64,000 nucleotides of DNA from Panacagrimonas sp963975245 (GTDB lineage Bacteria > Pseudomonadota > Gammaproteobacteria > Nevskiales > Nevskiaceae): NCBI GenBank assembly GCA_963975245.1, contig CAXBFJ010000013.1, positions 22,631 to 86,630 of the forward strand, in the 5' to 3' direction. Each line of letters opens with the position of its first letter. Positions within the stretch are counted from its first letter, which is position 1. Positions 23,251 to 31,727 of the stretch are shown piece after piece. A model generated the notes under the pieces. That model was given only the letters and a program-made list of their open reading frames with translations, was not told the origin of the DNA and did no database searches. The position numbers were made by a program, and so were the translations under genes.

Positions 23251-25752
23251 ATGAACCATAAGACCCTCAGATTCAGAATCGCCAGTTGGGTATTGCGACA
23301 TAGAGCAATCGCACTCGCTCTCTTTGTCATGGCAACAGCGTTCTTCGCTGCAGGTATACCGCGTGTTGACATCAAGACCATCTTCTCGGACCTACTGCCG
23401 AAGGATGATCCGTTCGTTCAAACGTTCAAGGATCACCCGAACTTTGGAAATCCCCTGACCGTTACGGTGATGGTGAAACGTGTTGATGGCGACATCTACA
23501 ATCACGACACCTTGCAAAAGGTTTGGGATTTGACCCGCGATATTGATCTGACGCCAGGCGTCGATCATGAAGGCATCTTGTCTATCGCTACGGAGAAGGC
23601 GCGCTACGCGGAAGCAACCCCATTAGGAATTGATATGCGTCCTGTCATGGGCGACAGTCCCCCGCAGACCGAAGCTGAAGTGACGGACTTCCGGCGGAGA
23701 ATTGATCAGTCTCCAAACGCACGAACATTCCTTGTGTCCAACGATGGCACTGCCACAATCATCAATGCCATTTTCATCGAAAGCTTGGTTGACTATGGCA
23801 TCGCGTTCGACTTCATTCAGGATATGGCTGAGAAAGCCAGAGACGAGAATCATGAGATCTATGTCGCTGGTCAACCAATACTGACGGGTTGGGTCTACCA
23901 GCTTCAACGGCAGACCTACAGCATCTTCGCTGTCACTGTCAGCGCGCTCATCATCGCGCTCGCTCTTTACATGCGCAACATCGTGGGCGTTGTCACTCCT
24001 ATCGTGACGAGTGTTGTCGCCGCGATCTGGGGATTCGGATTTACCGGCTGGATCAGCTCGCCGATTGAACCTCTTCTAATGGTGGTTCCCTTGCTGCTGG
24101 TCGCAAGATCGTTCTCTCATTGCGTTCAGTTTACAGAGCGATACTACGAAATTCTTTGGCACATAAAGGATCGTGTCAAAGCTGCTGAGATAACGATGGG
24201 TGTCATGATGGCTCCAAGTGTTCTCGGAATCTTTACCGACCTCGTCGGTGTCCTGCTCATCGCAGTTGCGCCGATACCAGCCATGGAACGCTTTGCCCTG
24301 TTCTGTGGATTCTGGTGCATCGCCTTGATTCCGACAGGTGTCATTCTCATCTCTCTTCTACTGTCGATCCTGCCGCCGCCAAAGGATGTTGCCAGGCTGA
24401 CAGGTCGCGGAAAGAGCTCAGGTGTTCATGCGGTATTCAAGCTCATCCTGACCGGTGCATCAAAGCTTGCTCAAGGGCGCGCCGCCAAATGGACCTCGTT
24501 GGCTGTGCTCGTGACGTTAGTCTTTTCTGTATATACGACAATGCAGATCAAGATTGGCAATCCCGTTGAGGGAAGCAATCTGTTGTGGGATGACTCGGAT
24601 TTCAATACTGCAGTTCGAAAGATCAACAACCACTTTCCCGGCGTTAATACGCTAGAGATCATCCTTGAAGCCAAAGACCAGGACGGCTTGAATCGACCCG
24701 CCAGGAAAGGCGACACCGTGATGACGGCTATGGCGCTGCAAGACATCATTGAAACTGGACCCAATCCGCCCAGAGCGACGCTTGCCTTCGCTGATTACAT
24801 GATGGAGGGCAACCGTCTCTTCGCGGGCGGAAATCCCAAATGGTTGCTCCTGGACCCGAGTGATCGTGCCGTCGCTTCCGCCGCAACCGTCGTCACGATG
24901 GGTAGTAATCAGAAGAACTTCTCTCATGTCGTGGACTATGAGCAGAGAAATTCAACGGTTTCACTCTGGTACAAGGACAACAAACAGGAAACAGTCGAAA
25001 ACGCTATCGCAGCTGCCTATGACGCTGTGGAAAAGGTGGGCATCGACCATGAACTTTTCACAGTGCGCGTAGGCACTGGTCTTATCGCGTTGCAGCACGC
25101 AACCAATCATGTTGTCGAGCGATATCACTGGGTCATCATCGGGCTGCTGAATCTCGTCATTTTTTTTGCAACGAGTTGGGCATACAGATCGTTTGCGGCC
25201 GGATTGATTCTCCTGTTTCCAGTCAATCTGGCGAACTTCATTCTCAATGCCTCCATGCATCTGATCGGAATCGGTCTGGACATCAATTCTTTGATGGTCG
25301 CAGCAATTGGCGTCGGCGTCGGTATCGACTATGGCATCTATTTGCTGTCCAGAATTTGCGAAGAGTTTCATGCGCAGGAAGGTGACTGGGGCGCGACCAT
25401 CACCGCCACCCTGACAACGACGGGCAAAGCGATCATGTTCACTGCTTCGATCATGTTTATTGCAATCGTTCCTTGGTACTTCATGTCGGACCTCAAATTC
25501 ATGGCTGACATGGGGCTTCTCCTGACATCCATCATGCTCAACAACATGGTTCTGGCGCTGGTTGTTCTGCCGCTGACTGTCTGGCTGATCAAGCCCAACT
25601 TCGTGAAGCGCAAGGACCTGCTCGTCGGAGAGGGTGTGGACCTGACGCTTTTCACAGAAGCAGAAGACGACACGGAATTCAAAGGTAAGGGCAGGAAAGG
25701 GAGTCCCGCGGACACCAACACGACAGGAACCTTGCCGCAGGCTGCGGGCTGA
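23251..25752 (+). CDS. MMPL/RND-superfamily transporter
   Basis: An 833-residue membrane protein with the two-fold RND layout: one helix at about 18-36, a periplasmic domain to about 220, a helix bundle (about 225-375), then the pattern repeated. The second half has GVGIDYGIYLLSR (near 689-701), with the Asp-Tyr pair that relays protons in MMPL proteins. The equivalent spot in the first half reads 'ARSFSHC', so the pair is absent there. MMPL proteins move lipids or other hydrophobic molecules across the inner membrane. The gene leads an operon with DUF1329, YCF48 and DUF1302 genes, so it probably works with them. Direction of transport is unknown. Its own ribosome site is weak. Confidence 0.88.
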   Translation: MNHKTLRFRIASWVLRHRAIALALFVMATAFFAAGIPRVDIKTIFSDLLPKDDPFVQTFKDHPNFGNPLTVTVMVKRVDGDIYNHDTLQKVWDLTRDIDLTPGVDHEGILSIATEKARYAEATPLGIDMRPVMGDSPPQTEAEVTDFRRRIDQSPNARTFLVSNDGTATIINAIFIESLVDYGIAFDFIQDMAEKARDENHEIYVAGQPILTGWVYQLQRQTYSIFAVTVSALIIALALYMRNIVGVVTPIVTSVVAAIWGFGFTGWISSPIEPLLMVVPLLLVARSFSHCVQFTERYYEILWHIKDRVKAAEITMGVMMAPSVLGIFTDLVGVLLIAVAPIPAMERFALFCGFWCIALIPTGVILISLLLSILPPPKDVARLTGRGKSSGVHAVFKLILTGASKLAQGRAAKWTSLAVLVTLVFSVYTTMQIKIGNPVEGSNLLWDDSDFNTAVRKINNHFPGVNTLEIILEAKDQDGLNRPARKGDTVMTAMALQDIIETGPNPPRATLAFADYMMEGNRLFAGGNPKWLLLDPSDRAVASAATVVTMGSNQKNFSHVVDYEQRNSTVSLWYKDNKQETVENAIAAAYDAVEKVGIDHELFTVRVGTGLIALQHATNHVVERYHWVIIGLLNLVIFFATSWAYRSFAAGLILLFPVNLANFILNASMHLIGIGLDINSLMVAAIGVGVGIDYGIYLLSRICEEFHAQEGDWGATITATLTTTGKAIMFTASIMFIAIVPWYFMSDLKFMADMGLLLTSIMLNNMVLALVVLPLTVWLIKPNFVKRKDLLVGEGVDLTLFTEAEDDTEFKGKGRKGSPADTNTTGTLPQAAG

Positions 25753-25827
25753 AGACTGAATCTAATAGAGAAGCGCCACCGGAAAGAATCCGCCGGAAAC
25801 AGGATTAGACAAAAGGAGAAGTATCTA

Positions 25828-27210
25828 ATGAGGATCAGAAAGTACGATTTCGACTATGGTCGACGAGCGTTGATGGAAAAAATTGTAAAGGGCTCTGCAA
25901 CTGCGGGCGTACTGACTCCGCTGTGGCCTCTGGTTGGTAACGCTGCAGATATCGGCAAGGCTTATCCTGATGAGTTGATGTCGATAGAGATGCAGACCAA
26001 GGGAAAGATCAAGACTGGCGACATGCTGACGGCCGGCAATGTTGAGCATGCCAAGCATCTCCTCGACCCCATTGTTTTTGAGCAGGTCAAGTCGCATGGC
26101 CGAAAGATCAAGATCAAAGCGACCACGCGAGATGTCAGCGAAATGTATCCGGCCCCGTTCCTCGAAGGCACTTTGAAGAGTCAAGGCACGGCGAAATTCG
26201 GCGACGATGGTAACGTCTATGGCGCCGACGGAAAGCCGTTCAAAGGAGGTCAACCCTTTCCCGCACCGAAGACCGCTGTAGAGGCAATGACGAATCTGGC
26301 GATGAGCTGGGGCAAGGGAGACAATCGCCAGTACGCGATCCTCGAAACTGATGTCGGTCCGAACGGGAAAAATTCATATAACTACACTTTTTGCTGGGTA
26401 GAACTTCAGGTCAACAACCGTACCGATGGCACGGTCTTCCAGGGGCGTGATGATCTGTTGCGTCATCAGTTGGTCTTGTTCACTTCCTCGCAGGACGTCG
26501 CTGGCAGCTCCTTCCTGAGCACTTGGTACTACGACCAACGCAAATTCCCAGACCTGTACGGCTACTTGCCGCAGTTCAAGCGAGTGCGTCAGTTTCCGAC
26601 CAATCAAAGATTTGAGCCCCTGATTCCCGGCGTCACCTGGTTCCTGAGTGACCCCTGGGCGGCGGGAGATCCGGTGCAGACCTGGGGCAATTTCCGAACG
26701 GTTGAACGCAAGCCCATGCTCGGCGGCTTCTCAGGTAACTGGGCTGGCCAGCAGAAGAATTGGGAAAAGCCATTGCACGGTGGAGCTGAAGGAGTGACAT
26801 TCATGGACACCGAGTATGAGCTTGCCCCTGAAGTTCTCGTTCTGGATATGGATCCCACGAGCTACTCGCGAGCGCCTTGCAGCAAACGCCGAGTCTATGT
26901 CGATGTTCGAAACAGCATGTACTGCGGCAACATTCGCTACGACCGACAAGGAAATCCCTGGGTCAACTTCGAAATGGGCTCAGGGCAGTTCGTTGATGGG
27001 GACAAAGCGGTCTATGAGCCTGGCACGACCAGCCCGGCATGGTCCTGGACCTACGTGATGGCGCACGACATCCAGAACAATCGAATGAGTCGTGGTGAGC
27101 ATTGCGAAGAAATTACCGGTGGTTACAAGACCCGGTTCGATCGCAGCAGTGAAGAGTTGTACGACACCTTCTGCACACAGCAGGCACTTCAGCGTCTGGG
27201 TTCGGTCTAG
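25828..27210 (+). CDS. DUF1329 periplasmic protein (LolB-like fold family)
   Basis: A 460-residue protein with the features of DUF1329, a family with a half-barrel lipid-binding fold. The N-terminus has a twin arginine (Arg12-Arg13), a basic stretch, a hydrophobic segment (about 22-37) and an Ala-Ala cleavage site near 39-40, so export through Tat or Sec is likely. The mature part holds motifs such as 'YELAPEVLVLDMDPT' and 'YDRQGNPWVNF'. Proteins of this family often sit beside DUF1302 barrels and MMPL transporters, as here, and may shuttle a lipid through the periplasm. AAGGAGAAG precedes the ATG. Confidence 0.85.
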   Translation: MRIRKYDFDYGRRALMEKIVKGSATAGVLTPLWPLVGNAADIGKAYPDELMSIEMQTKGKIKTGDMLTAGNVEHAKHLLDPIVFEQVKSHGRKIKIKATTRDVSEMYPAPFLEGTLKSQGTAKFGDDGNVYGADGKPFKGGQPFPAPKTAVEAMTNLAMSWGKGDNRQYAILETDVGPNGKNSYNYTFCWVELQVNNRTDGTVFQGRDDLLRHQLVLFTSSQDVAGSSFLSTWYYDQRKFPDLYGYLPQFKRVRQFPTNQRFEPLIPGVTWFLSDPWAAGDPVQTWGNFRTVERKPMLGGFSGNWAGQQKNWEKPLHGGAEGVTFMDTEYELAPEVLVLDMDPTSYSRAPCSKRRVYVDVRNSMYCGNIRYDRQGNPWVNFEMGSGQFVDGDKAVYEPGTTSPAWSWTYVMAHDIQNNRMSRGEHCEEITGGYKTRFDRSSEELYDTFCTQQALQRLGSV

Positions 27211-27280
27211 CCAAGTAGGCATGGCGCACCAGTTCCACGCGCCATGCCTTCTTCAGATCATCTGACAAATTGAGACTCTG

Positions 27281-28279
27281 ATGACTATCTTGAAAAAATG
27301 CGCGATTGCCGCAACCGTCTTTATCCTTGTCGCCGGAAATGCCTTCTCTTCCTTGCCCAGTGTTACTGAGGTCGATCGTGCGTCTGCTCACAGGGCATTG
27401 ATGGCAGTCAGCTTTGATGATGAGTTCGGCATTGCAGTCGGCACATCTGGGCAGATTAAGGAAAGTAAAGACGCCGGCGACACATGGGAAGTAAAGGAGA
27501 ACGAGCTTCGCCTCGGACTTCTGGGTGTTGATGTAAAGGGAGAAGTGGCCATTGCCGTAGGACAGCTCGGGCAAATTCTTCTGAGAAACAGTGACGAGAA
27601 CTGGGAACCGATTGAAAGTGGAACAGAAGAAAGGCTCTTGTCCGTATCTATAGGGAATGGCGATCAGGAGGCCGCGGCAGTCGGCTCATTTGGTGCCGTT
27701 GTAATGACACGAGATGGCGGTAAGACCTGGGCATCGATCGCACCGGATTGGGAGAAAATGTTTCCGGAGCAGGGCTTCGGATTCGCGCCTCATCTCTACG
27801 CTGTCCAGATGCTTAAGCCAGGCGAGATTTTCCTGGCTGGAGAGATGGGTCTTGTTCTTCGTAGTGACGATTACGGCGCCAGCTGGGCGCTCGTTCGCCG
27901 CGGAAAGATGAGCGCGAATCTAGGTGAGGAACGTAGCCCCTCCATCTTTGCATTGCACATTCGTGATGACGGTATTGGCTACGCTGTCGGTCAGGAAGGA
28001 ACCATTCTTCAGACTCGTGATCACGGCATGAACTGGCTCGAACTCAACTCTGGAACGAAATCAATTCTTCTGGGTGTTAGCTCTGAGTCGTCTGGATCCG
28101 TTCTTGTGGTTGGGCGATACGCGATGTTGGCCAGTCCTGACGATGGGAGCAGCTGGATTTCCTTCTCGGATCCGAAGGTGATCTCGGCTTGGTATTCGGG
28201 TGTTGATCGTGCAGGTGCGGGTGAAGGGAAGGGCGTCATTGTCGTGGGAGATTCAGGCCTGATTCTGAAGCTCGACTAG
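27281..28279 (+). CDS. YCF48-like secreted beta-propeller protein
   Basis: A 332-residue protein with a signal peptide (about 1-23) and a series of repeats of the form 'AVG..G.I..S.D.G..W' (near residues 52, 90, 131, 187, 233 and onward). This is the YCF48/BNR-like propeller. The plant and cyanobacterial namesake helps assemble photosystem II, but here the family occurs next to DUF1329 and DUF1302 genes in non-photosynthetic bacteria. It may act as a periplasmic scaffold for the transporter set. An intrinsic terminator starts immediately at its stop. Confidence 0.85.
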   Translation: MTILKKCAIAATVFILVAGNAFSSLPSVTEVDRASAHRALMAVSFDDEFGIAVGTSGQIKESKDAGDTWEVKENELRLGLLGVDVKGEVAIAVGQLGQILLRNSDENWEPIESGTEERLLSVSIGNGDQEAAAVGSFGAVVMTRDGGKTWASIAPDWEKMFPEQGFGFAPHLYAVQMLKPGEIFLAGEMGLVLRSDDYGASWALVRRGKMSANLGEERSPSIFALHIRDDGIGYAVGQEGTILQTRDHGMNWLELNSGTKSILLGVSSESSGSVLVVGRYAMLASPDDGSSWISFSDPKVISAWYSGVDRAGAGEGKGVIVVGDSGLILKLD

Positions 28280-28316
28280 CAGCTCCGAGATGACCTGAGC
28301 TGCAAAAATTTTTTTT
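28279..28316 (+). terminator. Intrinsic terminator between YCF48-like and DUF1302 genes
   Basis: GCAGCTC ... GAGCTGC (28279-28285 with 28297-28303) is a 7-bp stem followed by AAAAA and a run of eight T residues. It begins at the last base of the YCF48-like stop codon. It could end that transcript or attenuate DUF1302 expression. Confidence 0.65.
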
Positions 28317-28450
28317 GATGATCGGCTTGCCATCCGGCAAAGCCTGGGAATCTGCTGGCCCAAAAACGGCCTGGCGCGCTCGGGGAGCATGTTTTTTGGC
28401 GTTCCCGAGGGAGTGGTTCAAATCAATGTTGGCGAACAGAGGAGAAGAAC

Positions 28451-30505
28451 ATGAATAAGGGATTGAATCGGCGCTCGTTGGCGGCTGCGAGTTTTTTGGC
28501 GGCCGCTTTGTCAGCGCCAATGAATCTTATGGCCGCAGACGGCGGATTTTTTTCTGACATGAGTTGGCGGTACAACGGGTACCTTCGCGCCGAACTAAGT
28601 GCACGAACATCAGGTTCAGAGAATCCCAATAATCAGGGTGGAAATGTCTTCAATGATCGGACAGTAGATCGCACTGCTTTTCTTCCGCCGGCCCTGGGAG
28701 GAGGTACCTGGGGCGCAGTCCCTCTGGGCATCAATGGCTCTCAGGTCTTTGGCAGCCAGCTTCTCCCAAATGTCGGATTTTCGGATCAGGTGCGTCGTGG
28801 CGACTTCGTCAGTTCCGAGGACAATTGGACCAACCTGGCTGTCTTTCGAGCCGAAAGCGAAGTGCAGATCAAGCTATCAAAAAAGTTGACGCTTATAGGA
28901 CGTGTCAGGGGGGTCTACGATCCTGGCATCTACGAAGAGTTTGACGCCGCAAACGTGCGTCAGTATCAGGGCGGGATCGTCGGTGGTGAGCCTGATCTCT
29001 ATCACGGGTCACCCAACTATTTCGACTACATTGTTGAAGGTGGGAGCAAGCCCAACCCTCTGGAGTGGACTGGAGAGAACTACCAAATCTACTTTCCGGC
29101 GCTCGTTCTCGATTACAACTCAGGAAAGCTGAATATACGCGCGGGCAATCAGCAAATTGCTTGGGGGCAAGCCATATTCTTCCGGGTGTTCGATGTTCCT
29201 AGCGGGCTGGATTACCGACGCCATTTGATCGTCGATCGCGGTCTGGAGGAATTCTCCGACAAGAGGCAACCTGCCTTGGGGGTTCGTGTGACCTACCAGG
29301 TCAGCAACAATATTCTGGTGGATGGTTATGCGACCAAGTTCCAGCCCACCGTTTATCCCAATCCCAATACACCCTTCAACGTCATTCCGGTCCAATTTAC
29401 CGTTCATGATCGATATGTATCGGGGGGCTGGGACGACAAGATCAATGTGGGCCTCCGTCTCAAGGGTGATTATGGGCAGTGGGGATGGCAGGCAATGGCG
29501 GTGCACCGATTCAATCCAGACGGCACATTCCGCTGGACCGAGTCTGGCGTGCGAACGCCACTGTATGGGGACCTCGGTCAGTTCGTGACTGCAGCTTATA
29601 ACGCGAAGGTGCCAAACTGTCCTGAAGCGCTTTATGACCCGGCGACTTGCCGGCGATTCGCAGATGCAGAAGAAGCGTTTGCCAACACACCATTCGAAGC
29701 CTCTCCCGGTGGCGTGTACTCTGCAAATGAGTGGTTTGAGTACGCAGGGCAGGCCCGATTGAATGGTGTCTTGGGGCTCAATGCGGGCATTGACGAGTTC
29801 CAGGGCTCCATCGATCTCTTTGCTTCTTCAGTGGACAACTACGATCAGGCGATCGCCCAGCTGAATACCTTCTTCATGGCTGGCGGTGGCTCCCTGCGTG
29901 GGCACATCGCGCGCGAATACCATTCGGAGAGTGTGTTTGGTCTCGGAGGCAGCTATGTCATCGATAGCGAGAATCATTTTCTCAACCAACTGATCGTCAA
30001 TCTTGAAGTTCAATACACCCCTGAAAGAACCTTCACGAACGGCACCTACGCCCTAAGTCGGAACTACATCGAACAAGACGAGTACACCGTTGCGCTGGTA
30101 ACGGATAAGTGGCACCGATGGACAGATGAATTCCCGGCGACCTACATGGTTTTCCAGGCCTTGACGAAGAATCGTAGTGACCTCGTGGGGCGGCATCTTG
30201 GTGGCATGGGTGGCAATGAGCAGCGCGAATCAACCGGGCTCGGAAGCAATGCCAACTACGTGGTCTTCGGCTTCTTGCAGCCATGGCCGAACAAGATTTT
30301 CGCGCTGGAGTTTGCTGCTTTGCTCGACGTGGAAGGCGGAGTCCTCATGCAGCCCTTGTTGCAATGGAATCCTGGCAAGGGCATGACGGTAGAGGCGTTC
30401 TACAACTTTGTAGATGGCAGTCTGTGGGGGGAGCGAAACAACAATCTCCTGTCCACTGCAGATTTCGTCGACGAGCTGTCGGTTCGCGTCACCTACGGCT
30501 TCTGA
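28451..30505 (+). CDS. DUF1302 outer-membrane beta-barrel protein
   Basis: A 684-residue protein with a signal peptide ending near Ala-Ala-Asp (about residue 28-30) and a long alternation of aromatic and polar residues ending in 'SVRVTYGF', the terminal Phe typical of outer-membrane barrels. Sequence features ('YNGYLRAELSART', 'GNQQIAWGQA', 'DYRRH') fit DUF1302. Relatives lie beside DUF1329 and MMPL genes and are thought to pass hydrophobic compounds through the outer membrane. GAGGAGAAG precedes the ATG. A strong terminator follows. Confidence 0.86.
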   Translation: MNKGLNRRSLAAASFLAAALSAPMNLMAADGGFFSDMSWRYNGYLRAELSARTSGSENPNNQGGNVFNDRTVDRTAFLPPALGGGTWGAVPLGINGSQVFGSQLLPNVGFSDQVRRGDFVSSEDNWTNLAVFRAESEVQIKLSKKLTLIGRVRGVYDPGIYEEFDAANVRQYQGGIVGGEPDLYHGSPNYFDYIVEGGSKPNPLEWTGENYQIYFPALVLDYNSGKLNIRAGNQQIAWGQAIFFRVFDVPSGLDYRRHLIVDRGLEEFSDKRQPALGVRVTYQVSNNILVDGYATKFQPTVYPNPNTPFNVIPVQFTVHDRYVSGGWDDKINVGLRLKGDYGQWGWQAMAVHRFNPDGTFRWTESGVRTPLYGDLGQFVTAAYNAKVPNCPEALYDPATCRRFADAEEAFANTPFEASPGGVYSANEWFEYAGQARLNGVLGLNAGIDEFQGSIDLFASSVDNYDQAIAQLNTFFMAGGGSLRGHIAREYHSESVFGLGGSYVIDSENHFLNQLIVNLEVQYTPERTFTNGTYALSRNYIEQDEYTVALVTDKWHRWTDEFPATYMVFQALTKNRSDLVGRHLGGMGGNEQRESTGLGSNANYVVFGFLQPWPNKIFALEFAALLDVEGGVLMQPLLQWNPGKGMTVEAFYNFVDGSLWGERNNNLLSTADFVDELSVRVTYGF

Positions 30506-30552
30506 TCAGCAAGCTCCACGTTCTCCTTTTCCTCTTCCTAAGGAGAGCATTT

Positions 30553-30590
30553 ACCGACTGAGGGCGCCGGCCCTCAGTCGGTATTTTCTT
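30553..30590 (+). terminator. Intrinsic terminator of the transport operon
   Basis: ACCGACTGAGGG-CGCCGG-CCCTCAGTCGGT is a perfect 12-bp stem with a GC loop, followed by ATTTTCTT. It closes the operon that ends with the DUF1302 gene. Confidence 0.9.
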
Positions 30591-30657
30591 GCTCTGTAGA
30601 TCCCTCCACTCGCAGGCCGATGACTCATTCAACGGCAGGCGAGCCAGGGGTAGCTCA

Positions 30658-31635
30658 TCAGGCGCTCAGCATTCCGCGCAAGCGCGCCTGAATCAGCTGC
30701 TCAGCATCACGCATGATGCCGTCGATGAGCTCTTTGCAGGTCGGGATGTCCTTGATCAGGCCGGCGACCATGCCGCAGGACCATGCACCCGCGTCCATGT
30801 CGCCATCGATCATGACGCGAGGATAGACACCGGCAACCTCATCCACGATGTCGTCAAATTTAAGCTTGTCGCCCAGTGCTTTCTCTTTGGTGATCAGCCG
30901 CTCGACGGCTTCATTGCTCAACACACGCTCGGTGTTGCGCAGCGAACGCATGATCAGACGGGTATCGAGTTCGCCTGCGGCAACGATGGCATCCTTGACG
31001 TTCTGATGCACCGGGGCTTCCTTGGTGGCGATGAAGCGCGTACCCATGTTCATGCCCTCTGCGCCCATCGCCAGCGCGGCAACCAGACTGCGGGCATCGG
31101 CCATGCCGCCGGAGGCAACAAACGGAATCTTGAGTTCGTCGGCAGCGCGGGGCAGCAGGATCATGTTCGGAACATCATCTTCGCCTGGGTGACCACCGCA
31201 TTCGAAGCCATCAACGGAAACGGCATCACAGCCAATCGCCTCTGCCTTGAGTGAGTGTCGTACCGAGGTGCATTTGTGAATAACTTTGATGCCCGCCTCT
31301 TTGAGGCGAGGCAAATGCTCCTGCGGGTTGCGTCCGGCAGTTTCTACAGCCTTTACACCGCCGTCGATGATGGCGTCGATGTAGCCCGGGTAGTCCGGAG
31401 TTTTGAGCATCGGCAGAAATGTCAGGTTCACACCGAATGGTTTGTCCGTCAGCGCGCGGCATTTCGCAATTTCCTTTGCCAGATCCTCGGGTGATCTTTG
31501 CGTCAGGCCAGTGATGATGCCCAGCCCGCCTGCATTGGAAACCGCTGCCGCCAATTCTGCGAAACCGACAAAATGCATGCCGCCCTGAATGATCGGATGT
31601 TCAATGCCAAACAACTCTGTGATTCTTGTTTTCAT
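30658..31635 (-). CDS. Nitronate monooxygenase / 2-nitropropane dioxygenase-like flavoprotein
   Basis: A 325-residue TIM-barrel FMN protein starting at ATG 31635. It begins 'FGIEHPIIQGGM', contains 'GFECGGHPGEDDV' and 'ASGGMADARSLVAALAMGAEGMNMGTRF', which form the FMN phosphate site of the NPD family. True nitronate monooxygenases oxidise nitronates, but many members have other roles, including enoyl reductase activity in lipid pathways. It follows the third MalT-like regulator by 92 bases on the same strand and may share its transcript. Its substrate cannot be inferred. Confidence 0.85.
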   Translation of the reverse strand: MKTRITELFGIEHPIIQGGMHFVGFAELAAAVSNAGGLGIITGLTQRSPEDLAKEIAKCRALTDKPFGVNLTFLPMLKTPDYPGYIDAIIDGGVKAVETAGRNPQEHLPRLKEAGIKVIHKCTSVRHSLKAEAIGCDAVSVDGFECGGHPGEDDVPNMILLPRAADELKIPFVASGGMADARSLVAALAMGAEGMNMGTRFIATKEAPVHQNVKDAIVAAGELDTRLIMRSLRNTERVLSNEAVERLITKEKALGDKLKFDDIVDEVAGVYPRVMIDGDMDAGAWSCGMVAGLIKDIPTCKELIDGIMRDAEQLIQARLRGMLSA

Positions 31636-31727
31636 ATGAATGCTCTTGTTGATAGGGATGGATGAAGGGTGAAGGAAATGATTCAGGGAAGGGCGCAGAC
31701 GAGCAGCGCGCTGTTTGCTTATGCCAG

